Origin: Novosphingobium sp. UBA6272
GTDB lineage: Bacteria; Pseudomonadota; Alphaproteobacteria; Sphingomonadales; Sphingomonadaceae
DNA length: 63,859 nucleotides
Assembly (NCBI RefSeq): GCF_002440635.1
Contig: NZ_DJUW01000012.1
Span: 1 to 63,859, forward strand
Direction: 5' to 3'
Position numbers and translations under genes: made by a program. A model generated the notes under the pieces. It was given only the letters and a program-made list of their open reading frames with translations. It searched no databases and was not told the origin of the DNA. Positions 17,305 through 25,041 of the stretch are shown piece after piece. Each line of letters starts with the position of its first letter. Position 1 is the stretch's first letter.

Positions 17305-18297
17305 GTGAAGCGAGCTTTCAAATGGATCTGCGGCCTCTTCCTGGTCGCCCTCATCGCCCTGTTCGCCATCGGCTACACCCCCGACACTGGCCCCGCCGCG
17401 ATGCGCGCCAAGTACGCCTCTCCCGCCTCGCAATTCGTCGATATTGGCGGCGGCGTGACCATGCATGTCCGCGATGAGGGCAAGCGCGATGGCCCGGTGC
17501 TGGTCCTGCTGCATGGCTCAAATGCCTCGCTCCACACGTGGGAGCCGTGGGTAGCGCGGCTAGGCGCCAAGTACCGGATCATCAGCCTCGACCAGATCGG
17601 CCACGGGCTGACCGGACCGAACCCGACCGGGCAGTATGATGCACCCGCCTTTGTCGGCACGCTCGATGCCTTGCTGAACAAGCTGGGCGTCAACCGCTTT
17701 GCCCTCGCCGGCAATTCGATGGGCGGCTACGTCGCCTGGGAATATGCCCTTGCCCACCCGGACAAGCTGACCCATCTGGTGCTGGTCGATGCCGCCGGCC
17801 CGCCGGATGATCCGAACAAGCAGCTGCCGATCGGTTTCCGGATTGCCCGCACGCCCGGCTTCAGCAAGCTGGCTCTGATCATCACCCCGCGCTCGGTGTT
17901 CGAGAAGTCGCTCCACGGTTCGGTCTCGAACCACGCGATCGTCACGCCTGCGGCAATCGACCGCTATTGGGAACTTAACCGCTATCCGGGCAATCGCGCC
18001 GCAACAGGTGCCCGCTTTGCCCAATACGGCACCCGCAACCGCAACGTCGAAGCGATTGGCTCGATCAAGGTGCCGACGCTGATCCTGTGGGGCGCCGAGG
18101 ACAAACTGATCCCGGCCAACGGCGCGGACTGGTTTGCGCAGCGGATCGCGGGCTCAACCAAGATCGTCTATCCCGGCATTGGCCACCTGCCGATGGAAGA
18201 GGCGCCCGACCGTTCCGCCGCTGATCTTGATGCCTTTCTTTCGAAGCCCTTCCCTTCGCCCGCCAAGCCATCTAGCATCGCCACCATAAAGCCCTGA
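17305..18297 (+). CDS. alpha/beta hydrolase, membrane-anchored
   Basis: A 330-residue alpha/beta-hydrolase with an N-terminal membrane anchor or signal (about residues 6-24). The oxyanion motif LHGSNAS is near residue 74. The nucleophile elbow is GNSMGG with S139. The catalytic acid is in WGAEDKLIP, and the histidine is in GIGHLPMEE. It starts with GTG at 17305 after AAGGGG. Specificity (esterase, haloalkane or epoxide hydrolase-like) cannot be decided. A LapA-like gene follows. Confidence 0.83.
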   Translation: MKRAFKWICGLFLVALIALFAIGYTPDTGPAAMRAKYASPASQFVDIGGGVTMHVRDEGKRDGPVLVLLHGSNASLHTWEPWVARLGAKYRIISLDQIGHGLTGPNPTGQYDAPAFVGTLDALLNKLGVNRFALAGNSMGGYVAWEYALAHPDKLTHLVLVDAAGPPDDPNKQLPIGFRIARTPGFSKLALIITPRSVFEKSLHGSVSNHAIVTPAAIDRYWELNRYPGNRAATGARFAQYGTRNRNVEAIGSIKVPTLILWGAEDKLIPANGADWFAQRIAGSTKIVYPGIGHLPMEEAPDRSAADLDAFLSKPFPSPAKPSSIATIKP

Positions 18298-18316
18298 TCG
18301 CAATGGAGGGTTCGCC

Positions 18317-18649
18317 ATGCAATTGATCCGTACACTGCTGCTGCTGCTCGTCACCATCGCGCTGGTCGCCTTTATCGCGATAAACTGGCAGACCGTTCCA
18401 CTGAACCTGTGGCCGCTGCAGGACGGCAACTATGTCCATCTCGAATGGCCGGTCGGCTTCATCGTAATCATCTCGATGGCGCTGGGCTTCCTGCCGATGT
18501 GGCTGCTGCACAAGGGCGCGCGCTGGCGGCTGACGCGGCGGATCAGCTTCCTCGAAAACTCGGTCAAGTCGGCCAGCCAGTCTGCACCCATCGCCACCTC
18601 CACCCAGCTTGAAGCTGCAACCCCGGAAGCACCGCCCCCCCTGCCATGA
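18317..18649 (+). CDS. LapA-domain (DUF1049) membrane protein
   Basis: A 110-residue protein with two membrane spans (about residues 4-24 and 45-66) and the LapA-domain phrase FIAINWQTVPLNLWPL between them. A short basic then Ala/Pro-rich cytoplasmic tail follows. In E. coli LapA (YciS) works with LapB in controlling LPS synthesis through LpxC turnover; whether this protein does so is inference. Its stop overlaps the pyrF start (ATGA). Confidence 0.75.
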   Translation: MQLIRTLLLLLVTIALVAFIAINWQTVPLNLWPLQDGNYVHLEWPVGFIVIISMALGFLPMWLLHKGARWRLTRRISFLENSVKSASQSAPIATSTQLEAATPEAPPPLP

Positions 18650-19323
18650 GCACCAACCCGATCTACCTCGCGCTCGATTTCCCCCGTCTTGATACGGCCA
18701 TCGCGGTCGCGCAAAAGGCCAAGGCCCATATCGGCGGGGTCAAGCTGGGGCTGGAGTTCTTCTGTGCTCACGGCCATCACGGCGTGCTCGAAGTGCACAA
18801 GCTGGGCTTGCCGATCTTCCTCGATCTGAAGCTGCACGACATTCCCAATACGGTCGCCGGAGCGATGCAGGCGATCCATGTTCTCGAACCGGCCATCGTT
18901 ACCGTGCACGCTGCGGGCGGACAGGCGATGATGGAGGATGCCAAGGCCGCGGCCGGCGAAAACTGCAAGGTCGTGGCGGTCACGCTGCTGACCAGCATGG
19001 ATGAAGCTGACATGGCCGCGACCGGGATGACCGGGCAGCCGCACGACCAGGTGATGCGGCTCGCCGAACTGGCCCGCGCTGCCGGGCTCGATGGAATCGT
19101 CTGTTCCGGGCACGAGGTTGCCGCGGTCCACGCGAAGTGGCGCGACGGGTTCCTGGTGGTCCCCGGCCTGCGCCCGGCCGATGCCAAGCTGGGCGACCAG
19201 AAGCGCGCGGTTACCCCGCGCCAGGCCCGCGATGCCGGCGCATCCGTGCTGGTGATCGGTCGTCCGATCGCCCGCGCCGATGATCCGGCCGCAGCCGCGC
19301 GGGCCATCGAGGCAACGCTGTAG
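18646..19323 (+). CDS. pyrF: orotidine 5'-phosphate decarboxylase
   Basis: A 225-residue TIM-barrel enzyme converting OMP to UMP, the last step of pyrimidine synthesis. The signature DLKLHDIPNTV starts at residue 60, with the catalytic D60-K62-D65 array. VHAAGG and the phosphate-binding VIGRPI near the C-terminus are also present. Translation is coupled to the upstream LapA-like gene by an ATGA overlap, a lapA-pyrF linkage seen in other proteobacteria. Confidence 0.95.
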   Translation: MSTNPIYLALDFPRLDTAIAVAQKAKAHIGGVKLGLEFFCAHGHHGVLEVHKLGLPIFLDLKLHDIPNTVAGAMQAIHVLEPAIVTVHAAGGQAMMEDAKAAAGENCKVVAVTLLTSMDEADMAATGMTGQPHDQVMRLAELARAAGLDGIVCSGHEVAAVHAKWRDGFLVVPGLRPADAKLGDQKRAVTPRQARDAGASVLVIGRPIARADDPAAAARAIEATL

Positions 19324-19383
19324 CATTCAGCCGAGGTCAAGCCGCGGGAAACTAGCAACGGGGCATTATCAGGAGCCAATTGC

Positions 19384-20124
19384 ATGAAATCCTTGAAGTT
19401 CGCCCTCGCCCCGCTCGCCCTTGCTCTCGCTATGCCCGGAGTTGCCATGGCCCATTCCGACCAACCCGCCATTGCCGCCACTTCAACCCTGCTGACCATT
19501 TCAAGCGAGGGCAAATCGGCGCGCACCCCCGATCTCGCCACCTTCAACGCCGGTGTCGTGACACAGGGCAGCACCGCCAGCGAGGCGCTCGCCGCAAATG
19601 CTGCCGCCATGACCAAGGTGATCGCCACGCTGAAAAAGGCCGGGATTGCCGACAAGGACATCCAGACCAGCCAGATCAGTCTCAACCCGGTCTATGGTCA
19701 GCCGGTGGTCGATCCCAATGGCCAGATCGTTCAGGAACCGCGGATCGTCGGATATCAAGCCACCAACAGCGTCAACATTCGCAGCCGCGACATCAAGGGC
19801 TTCGGCAAGGTGCTCGATGCGCTGGTTTCCTCGGGCGCCAATCAGGTCAACGGCCCTTCGTTCGAAATGTCGGACCCCAGCGCAGCGATGGACGAAGCGC
19901 GCACCGCCGCGATGAAGGCTGCGCGGGCCCGCGCCGAACTTTATGCCAAGGCCGCCGGGCTGCGGGTGGTCCGGATCGTTTCGATCAGCGAAGGCGGCGG
20001 CTATGCTCCGCAGCAACCGGTTTACGCCATGGCCAAGATGGCCGATGCCTCGTCCAGTCCGATCGCGGCCGGTCAGGTTGAAGCGCAGATCAGCTTGACG
20101 GTGCAGTTCGAACTGGCACCCTGA
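19384..20124 (+). CDS. SIMPL domain (DUF541) periplasmic protein
   Basis: A 246-residue exported protein. The signal peptide is about residues 1-22 (LALAMPGVAMA). The SIMPL/DUF541 domain runs from LLTISSEGKSARTPDLATFNAGV to the C-terminus, with the repeated-strand pattern and the YATNSVNIRS-like phrase. Homologues include E. coli YggE (reduces oxidative stress) and Brucella BP26 (a channel-like oligomer). It lies between pyrF and trpF and may be independently transcribed. Confidence 0.85.
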   Translation: MKSLKFALAPLALALAMPGVAMAHSDQPAIAATSTLLTISSEGKSARTPDLATFNAGVVTQGSTASEALAANAAAMTKVIATLKKAGIADKDIQTSQISLNPVYGQPVVDPNGQIVQEPRIVGYQATNSVNIRSRDIKGFGKVLDALVSSGANQVNGPSFEMSDPSAAMDEARTAAMKAARARAELYAKAAGLRVVRIVSISEGGGYAPQQPVYAMAKMADASSSPIAAGQVEAQISLTVQFELAP

Positions 20125-20149
20125 GGCAAGGCAAGCTAGGCGGCGGGTC

Positions 20150-20794
20150 ATGATGGCCCGCCCCGCAATCAAGATCTGCGGCATCACCACGATGCCGGCG
20201 CTCGACGCGGCGATTGCCGCGCGGGCGAGCCATGTCGGTTTCAACTTCTACCCGCCTTCCCCGCGCTATGCCGCACCCGCCCAGGCCGGTGAGCTGTCGC
20301 ACCGCGCCGAGGGTCATGTCACGCGGGTCGGGGTTTTCGTCGATGCCGCCGATGCCCTGCTGGCCGAAGTGCTCGCTGCAGCCCCGCTCGATGCCTTGCA
20401 GTTCCACGGCAGCGAGAGCCCGGAGCGCGTGGCGCAGGCCCGCGCGCAATTCGGCCTGCCGGTGTGGAAGGTGCTGTCGGTTTCCGCGCGCGCTGATCTG
20501 GCCAAGGCTCAGGACTATGCCGGTGCCGCCGATTTACTGTTGCTCGATGCCAAGACCCCGAAGGGCACTTTGCCCGGCGGGATGGGGCTGAGCTTTGACT
20601 GGAACCTGCTGTCCGGCTGGAAGGCCCCTCTGCCCTGGGGGCTGGCCGGCGGGCTTTCCCCCCGAAATGTCGGAGACGCCGTGCGGCAGACCGGCGCGCC
20701 GCTGGTCGATACCGCTTCGGGCGTGGAGAGCGCACCCGGGATCAAGGACGCGGACCTGATCGCCGCCTTCTGCAAAGCGGCGCGCGGCACATAG
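20150..20794 (+). CDS. trpF: phosphoribosylanthranilate isomerase
   Basis: A 214-residue TIM-barrel enzyme for the Amadori rearrangement of PRA in tryptophan synthesis. The N-terminal KICGITT motif contains the catalytic C10. GVFVDA, LQFHGSE and the catalytic-aspartate/phosphate region LLLDAKTPKGTLPGGMG are visible, with the C-terminal phosphate loop LAGGLSPRNV and DTASGVE. In relatives trpF is usually followed directly by trpB; here a minus-strand outer-membrane gene and a terminator intervene. Confidence 0.94.
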   Translation: MMARPAIKICGITTMPALDAAIAARASHVGFNFYPPSPRYAAPAQAGELSHRAEGHVTRVGVFVDAADALLAEVLAAAPLDALQFHGSESPERVAQARAQFGLPVWKVLSVSARADLAKAQDYAGAADLLLLDAKTPKGTLPGGMGLSFDWNLLSGWKAPLPWGLAGGLSPRNVGDAVRQTGAPLVDTASGVESAPGIKDADLIAAFCKAARGT

Positions 20795-20824
20795 AAAAGG
20801 GCGGCCCGTTTCCAGGCCGCCCTT
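20795..20824. terminator. bidirectional terminator between trpF and the barrel gene
   Basis: An 8-bp perfect stem (GGGCGGCC / GGCCGCCC, 20799-20806 and 20815-20822) has AAAA on the left and TT on the right. It sits between convergent stop codons, so it can end trpF (plus) and the beta-barrel gene (minus). It also cuts trpF off from trpB transcription. Confidence 0.75.
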
Positions 20825-20851
20825 CCCACTCAGTGTTTCCGATCGGTATAA

Positions 20852-21313
20852 TCAGAACTTGATGCCGACGCCGGCCACCAGCGCATCGCCGCTGGCAACC
20901 ACGTCGTTTTCGAAGAAGTGCCGGTATTCAGCCTTGACGTAGACCGGTCCGGAAATCTTCTGCTCCAGCCCGGCACCCAGGTGCCACTGGCCTTCGCACA
21001 GGTCGCAGGCTTCGGTGGTGTAGCCGCCCGCGCCATAGAGCTTGGTGCCGGTTCCGGCCTTCACGCCGAAGCGGCCGGTCGCGCCGAAGGCAACCTTGGT
21101 GCCGGCGGCATCGATCTTGTCGCCAGAAACTTCGACGCCGGCAAAAGTGGTCTCGCCCAGATCGAAGTCATGGCCAATCGCGGCGCCATAGGTTTCTTCG
21201 CTGGTGCCATTGGTCCAGATCACGCCGCCACGCGCCTCGACGCGGGTTTCGTTGGCCAGCGCCGGGCTGGCCAGGGCCAGCGAGGCGAGCAACGGGAGGA
21301 CGATCTTGCGCAT
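20852..21313 (-). CDS. outer-membrane beta-barrel family protein
   Basis: A 153-residue exported protein with a signal peptide (about residues 1-20, ending ALA before NETRVEARGG). Alternating strands follow (VEARGGVIW, KVAFGATGRFGVK, GQWHLGAGLEQKI, VYVKAEYRHFF) and a terminal Phe, as expected for OmpA/OmpW-like small barrels. Two Cys residues (EACDLCEG) could form a disulfide. AAAGGAG is positioned 7 bases before the ATG. It interrupts the usual trpF-trpB linkage. Confidence 0.75.
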   Translation of the reverse strand: MRKIVLPLLASLALASPALANETRVEARGGVIWTNGTSEETYGAAIGHDFDLGETTFAGVEVSGDKIDAAGTKVAFGATGRFGVKAGTGTKLYGAGGYTTEACDLCEGQWHLGAGLEQKISGPVYVKAEYRHFFENDVVASGDALVAGVGIKF

Positions 21314-21424
21314 TACAAACTCCTTTGTGATTCAGCCCCGGTAAAGGGGTCGAGGAGCTAGGTAGGAACCGCCAGCTTGCTCGCGAATGAACTAGGCGTT
21401 CATAAATTACGCAACAACAACCTA

Positions 21425-21444
21425 ATGTGGCTAATATACCACAT
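21425..21444. promoter_or_regulatory. A+T-rich inverted repeat upstream of trpB
   Basis: ATGTGG (21425-21430) and CCACAT (21439-21444) flank an 8-base A+T spacer within the only strongly A+T-rich segment of this neighbourhood (about 21390-21480). It lies about 100 bases before trpB and 110 bases before the barrel gene start. It could be an operator for either divergent gene; the regulator is unknown. Confidence 0.35.
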
Positions 21445-21546
21445 ATTGTATTTCAAACTGACAACATTGTTACCAGCGCCTTCACCATCGGACGCTGCGG
21501 CAAGGCTGGACTTCGCGGCCCCGCTCTGCCAAGCGCTGGTCGCGTG

Positions 21547-22797
21547 ATGACAGCAAATCCGCCAGCAAACTCTTTTCGCAACCAGCCTGACGAGCGCGGG
21601 CATTTCGGCCAGTTCGGTGGGCGTTATGTCGCCGAAACGCTGATGCCGCTGATTCTCGACCTTGAGCGGGAGTACACCGCGGCCAAGGTCGATCCGGCGT
21701 TCCATGCCGAATTCGACGACCTGCTGGAACATTACGTGGGTCGCCCCAGCCCGCTCTATTTCGCCCCCCGGATCACCGAGGAGCTTCGTTCGCTGGCGGT
21801 TTCCCAAGGGAAACCTGAGTGCGGCGCCCAGGTCTGGTTCAAGCGCGACGAGCTCAACCACACCGGCGCGCACAAGATCAACAACTGCGTCGGGCAGATC
21901 CTGCTGGCGATGCGGATGGGCAAGACCCGGATCATTGCCGAAACCGGCGCGGGCCAGCACGGCGTTGCCACCGCCACCGTCTGCGCGCGCTTTGGCCTGC
22001 CCTGCGTGATCTTCATGGGCGCAACCGACGTGGCGCGGCAGGCCCCCAACGTATTCCGGATGAAGCTGCTCGGCGCCGAAGTCCGCCCGGTAACCGCCGG
22101 TGCCGCGACGCTGAAGGACGCGATGAACGAGGCGCTGCGCGACTGGGTCGCCAATGTCCACGACACCTTCTACATCATCGGCACCGCCGCCGGCCCGCAC
22201 CCTTATCCCGAGTTGGTCCGCGATTTCCAGAGCGTGATCGGCAAGGAAGCCCGCGCCCAGATGCTCGCCCGCACCGGCCGCCTGCCCGACCTGCTAGTCG
22301 CGGCGATCGGCGGGGGTAGCAACGCGATCGGCCTGTTCCATCCGTTCCTCGATGATGCCAGCGTCAGGATGCTCGGCGTCGAAGCGGCCGGGCACGGGCT
22401 CGACAAGGAACACGCCGCCAGCCTCGCCGGCGGACGCCCCGGCATTCTCCACGGCAATAAGACCTACTTGCTGCAGGACTCCGACGGCCAGATCACCGAA
22501 GGCCACTCGATCAGCGCGGGCCTCGACTATCCCGGGATCGGCCCGGAACACGCCTGGCTGCGCGATGTCGGCCGGGTGGACTACACCTCGGTCACCGATA
22601 CCGAAGCGCTCGAAGGCTTCCAGCTGCTGTGCCGCACCGAAGGCATCATCCCCGCGCTGGAACCCAGCCACGCGATCGCCGCCGTGGCCCGGATCGCCCC
22701 GACCATGCCCAAGGACAGCATCGTGCTCGTCAATCTCTGCGGACGCGGCGACAAGGACATCTTCTCGGTCGCGGAGCATTTGGGGGTGGAGCTGTGA
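21547..22797 (+). CDS. trpB: tryptophan synthase beta chain
   Basis: A 416-residue PLP enzyme condensing indole with serine. FGGRYVAETLMP is near the N-terminus. The PLP lysine is K110 in HTGAHKINN, the phosphate loop is GGGSNAIG, and ETGAGQHGVA is also present. The start is set at ATG 21547 (MTANPPANSF); the open frame before it is A+T-rich and unlike coding sequence. The C-terminus FSVAEHLGVEL overlaps a GTG-started small ORF. In relatives trpA follows directly; here it is 1.2 kb away. Confidence 0.94.
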   Translation: MTANPPANSFRNQPDERGHFGQFGGRYVAETLMPLILDLEREYTAAKVDPAFHAEFDDLLEHYVGRPSPLYFAPRITEELRSLAVSQGKPECGAQVWFKRDELNHTGAHKINNCVGQILLAMRMGKTRIIAETGAGQHGVATATVCARFGLPCVIFMGATDVARQAPNVFRMKLLGAEVRPVTAGAATLKDAMNEALRDWVANVHDTFYIIGTAAGPHPYPELVRDFQSVIGKEARAQMLARTGRLPDLLVAAIGGGSNAIGLFHPFLDDASVRMLGVEAAGHGLDKEHAASLAGGRPGILHGNKTYLLQDSDGQITEGHSISAGLDYPGIGPEHAWLRDVGRVDYTSVTDTEALEGFQLLCRTEGIIPALEPSHAIAAVARIAPTMPKDSIVLVNLCGRGDKDIFSVAEHLGVEL

Positions 22798-22976
22798 AGA
22801 TCGCTCGCGTGGCAAAGTCAGGTGGCGTTTTCGTGGCCATGGCTATGTTGCTGTCCTGGGCATCGGATTGGTTTCTAGGACGACCATTCAGGAGTCTGTT
22901 TGAATTCACACCATTGGTACTAGCCGCAGTTTTCGTTGGCCTCTTGGGCGGCGGATTAAGCAAAGACACCAACTGA
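22794..22976 (+). CDS. small two-span membrane protein inserted in the trp operon
   Basis: A 60-residue ORF starting with GTG that overlaps the trpB stop (GTGA). It has two hydrophobic segments (about residues 12-24 and 36-54, FTPLVLAAVFVGLLGGGL). Codon composition is less G+C-rich than in trpB. It ends TGA directly followed by the ATG of the next 28-codon ORF. I recognise no family. Coupling suggests it is translated; function unknown. Confidence 0.5.
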   Translation: MKIARVAKSGGVFVAMAMLLSWASDWFLGRPFRSLFEFTPLVLAAVFVGLLGGGLSKDTN

Positions 22977-23063
22977 ATGGCCCGCTTCTCTTCCAATTTT
23001 TCCGCAGGCCACGTCGCGAGGGCTTTCGTCTCGGTCGCGGGACATCTGGGGGTCAAACTTTAA
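22977..23063 (+). pseudogene. trpB 3'-end-like fragment (28-codon ORF)
   Basis: An ORF whose last 12 codons (SVAGHLGVKL plus stop) closely match the trpB C-terminus (SVAEHLGVEL), both in DNA and protein, while its first half is unrelated. It begins immediately after the previous stop and its TAA overlaps the next ATG (TAATG). The simplest reading is the tail of a second, diverged trpB left by recombination; it may still serve to pass ribosomes along the operon. Confidence 0.6.
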
Positions 23064-23245
23064 TGGACCACAAGCGCGGGATTCAGGGCGTGCTCCTGAC
23101 GCTCGCCGCGTGGGGCTGCTTTCAGGGTATGGAGTCCGTGCCGGCCAATTCGGCGCTGGAAACAGCCTTGCTCATCGGCGGCTATGCCTTGATCGCCCTG
23201 GCGCTTGCCGTGTTTTACCTAGCATTCCGGAATCGACCATCATGA
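23063..23245 (+). CDS. small two-span membrane protein between trp fragments
   Basis: A 60-residue ORF with two hydrophobic segments (about residues 8-20 and 31-54, ALLIGGYALIALALAVFYLAF). Its ATG overlaps the trpB-tail fragment stop, and its TGA overlaps the ATG of a trpA-head-like fragment. Thus it sits exactly where a gene between trpB and trpA would sit in a donor operon. G+C looks closer to the trp genes than the neighbouring inserted ORFs. Unknown family. Confidence 0.55.
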   Translation: MDHKRGIQGVLLTLAAWGCFQGMESVPANSALETALLIGGYALIALALAVFYLAFRNRPS

Positions 23246-23328
23246 CCCGCCTCCCAACCGTCTTTGCCAAGGGCAAATGCAACATCGGTATCGATTTGGA
23301 ATCAGAGGATCTAGGGGCTGATCAGTGA
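23242..23328 (+). pseudogene. trpA 5'-end-like fragment (28-codon ORF)
   Basis: Starts ATGACCCGCCTC, identical over 12 bases to the true trpA start at 24035, and reads MTRLPTVFAKG against trpA MTRLSSAFVKG. After about 11 codons similarity ends and the frame stops at codon 29. It overlaps the upstream gene (ATGA) and the downstream one (GTGA). It is best read as the head of a diverged trpA copy truncated by the next insertion. Confidence 0.6.
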
Positions 23329-24038
23329 GCCTAACGGCTGCAGCCTCCGCCTTAGAAAATCACTGTTTTGGCTGCCGCCCGCCGCTTGAGCCAATCACCG
23401 ATTTGATCGCTGGCTTTTTCGGCATCACGCTGGCGACGCTTGTGATTGCGGCCAGCATACGGGTGGGTTCGCGCCTTACGAGCGAAAGCGCCACATTGCA
23501 CCATTCCTCATCAGCCTCAATGCTAACACGGGAGTTTCGACGGAAGCTAATATATTGGTTTTCCAGCATGTCTATCTTGGCCTTTGCGACCGTACTAGGC
23601 CTTTGTGTTACCTGGTTCGTCCGCTTTCCGAAGCTCTACATTGCTAGAGAAGTTTCGCACTTTCCGGACTACATGGCTTTTCTACTGGCCAGCAACCTTG
23701 AACTCTACGCCTTCGCCTTCGTGCCTGTCATAATCTGGCACTTGGCCGATTTCATCGCAACGAAGCCGCCCAAACGACGTGTTCTGGAGGTTCTGACCAG
23801 CTATGCCTTGTTATCCGGTATTCTTGTTTGCTTTGGTATGATCCTTATTGGCCTTGCAACCGATTGGTTCACGGTCGATCGACCTTGCGGCGGTATGTTT
23901 CTCCTGCTGATGCAATCTTGCGCAGGCCCACATCCTGTAATGGGTTTACCTATGCGCCTATTGCTTTTGCTATTCCCGATTCTCGCAATCCTGAAACTTG
24001 CGGTGTCCTTGCACTCTCGACTAGGGCGGCAGCGATGA
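23325..24038 (+). CDS. hypothetical multi-span membrane protein inserted before trpA
   Basis: A 237-residue protein starting with GTG, with about five hydrophobic segments (about residues 26-44, 78-98, 118-140, 158-178 and 205-222). Composition is clearly lower in G+C and codon use differs from trpB and trpA. Its stop overlaps trpA (ATGA). No family is recognised. The precise coupling at both ends implies selection to keep trpA translated after the insertion. It contains no transposase or nuclease motif. Confidence 0.6.
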   Translation: MSLTAAASALENHCFGCRPPLEPITDLIAGFFGITLATLVIAASIRVGSRLTSESATLHHSSSASMLTREFRRKLIYWFSSMSILAFATVLGLCVTWFVRFPKLYIAREVSHFPDYMAFLLASNLELYAFAFVPVIIWHLADFIATKPPKRRVLEVLTSYALLSGILVCFGMILIGLATDWFTVDRPCGGMFLLLMQSCAGPHPVMGLPMRLLLLLFPILAILKLAVSLHSRLGRQR

Positions 24039-24811
24039 CCCGCCTCTCCTCTGCCTTCGTCAAGGGCCCCGCCCTTGTCACCTTCGTCACCGGAGGTGAC
24101 GGGCCGACTGCCGATATCCTCGACGCCCTCGTCGCAGGCGGTGCGGATGTGATCGAGCTGGGGATGCCGTTCACCGATCCGATGGCCGATGGCCCGGCGA
24201 TCCAGCAGGCCAACCTGCGCTCGCTCGGCGCAGGCACCACCACCGCCGATATCTTTGCCATGGCTGCTGCCTTTCGCGCGCGCCATCCCGAGGTGCCGCT
24301 GGTGCTGATGGGCTATGCCAATCCGATGATCACACGCGGGCCGGAATGGTTTGCGGACCAGTGCCGGCAGGCCGGGGTCGACGGGGTGATCTGCGTCGAT
24401 ATCCCGCCCGAGGAAGACCCCGAGCTCGGCCCTGCGCTGCGCGCCGCGGGGGTCAGTCTGATCCGGCTTGCCACCCCGACCACCGACGCCGCGCGGCTCC
24501 CAGCCGTGCTCGAGGGTTCGTCCGGGTTCCTCTACTATGTCTCGGTCGCCGGGATCACCGGAATGCAGCAGGCCGCGCAGACCAGCATCGAGGAAGCCGT
24601 CACCCGGCTGAAAGCCAGCGCCACCATCCCGGTAGCGGTCGGCTTTGGCGTGCGCACCCCCGAACAGGCGGCCGCGATCGCCAAGGTTGCAGATGGCGTG
24701 GTGGTCGGCTCGGCGCTGGTCGATCTGGTCGGCGAGCACGGGGCGAATGCCGCTGGTCCGGTGCTCGAGCTGACGCGGGCGCTCGCTAATGCGGTGCATT
24801 CGGCGCGTTAG
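24035..24811 (+). CDS. trpA: tryptophan synthase alpha chain
   Basis: A 258-residue TIM barrel that cleaves indole-3-glycerol phosphate to indole. The catalytic residues are E41 (VIELGMPFTDP) and D52 (MADGPAIQ), equivalent to Salmonella E49 and D60. The phosphate-binding VGFGVRTPEQ and VVGSALVDLV are present. The start ATG overlaps the stop of the inserted membrane gene. Downstream are an inverted repeat and accD-folC, the usual partners in alphaproteobacteria. Confidence 0.94.
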   Translation: MTRLSSAFVKGPALVTFVTGGDGPTADILDALVAGGADVIELGMPFTDPMADGPAIQQANLRSLGAGTTTADIFAMAAAFRARHPEVPLVLMGYANPMITRGPEWFADQCRQAGVDGVICVDIPPEEDPELGPALRAAGVSLIRLATPTTDAARLPAVLEGSSGFLYYVSVAGITGMQQAAQTSIEEAVTRLKASATIPVAVGFGVRTPEQAAAIAKVADGVVVGSALVDLVGEHGANAAGPVLELTRALANAVHSAR

Positions 24812-24817
24812 GAATAG

Positions 24818-24986
24818 TTCACGCAAAGGCGCAGAGGAAGAAAAGAGGCGCAGAGAGGTTCTGCTGAGCCGCAGGCTCTTGAATCAATTCGACGATGCGT
24901 TTTGTGCAACGTCGAAACGAACAGCGGCTTCGCCGCGGGCGCTACCCCTCTGCGCCTCTCCTTCTTCCTCTGCGCCTCTGCGTGAA
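24818..24986. repeat. paired inverted repeat, TTCACGCAaAGGCGCAGAGG family
   Basis: Two 39-base arms (24818-24856 and 24948-24986) are imperfect reverse complements; each has two GGCGCAGAG-type units. They enclose about 90 bases that include a GAGCC/GGCTC hairpin. The element occupies most of the 230-base trpA-accD gap. It is a third dispersed palindrome family. No coding potential beyond shadows is seen in it. Confidence 0.75.
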
Positions 24987-25041
24987 CCCTTCGAACACTT
25001 CCCCACTCGCAAACGCCGGAACACTGCGCTAAAGCCCCCGC

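Noticed and set aside
21427..21546. 40-codon N-terminal extension of trpB
   Set aside because: The extension runs through an A+T-rich promoter-like segment and has no similarity to TrpB N-termini.
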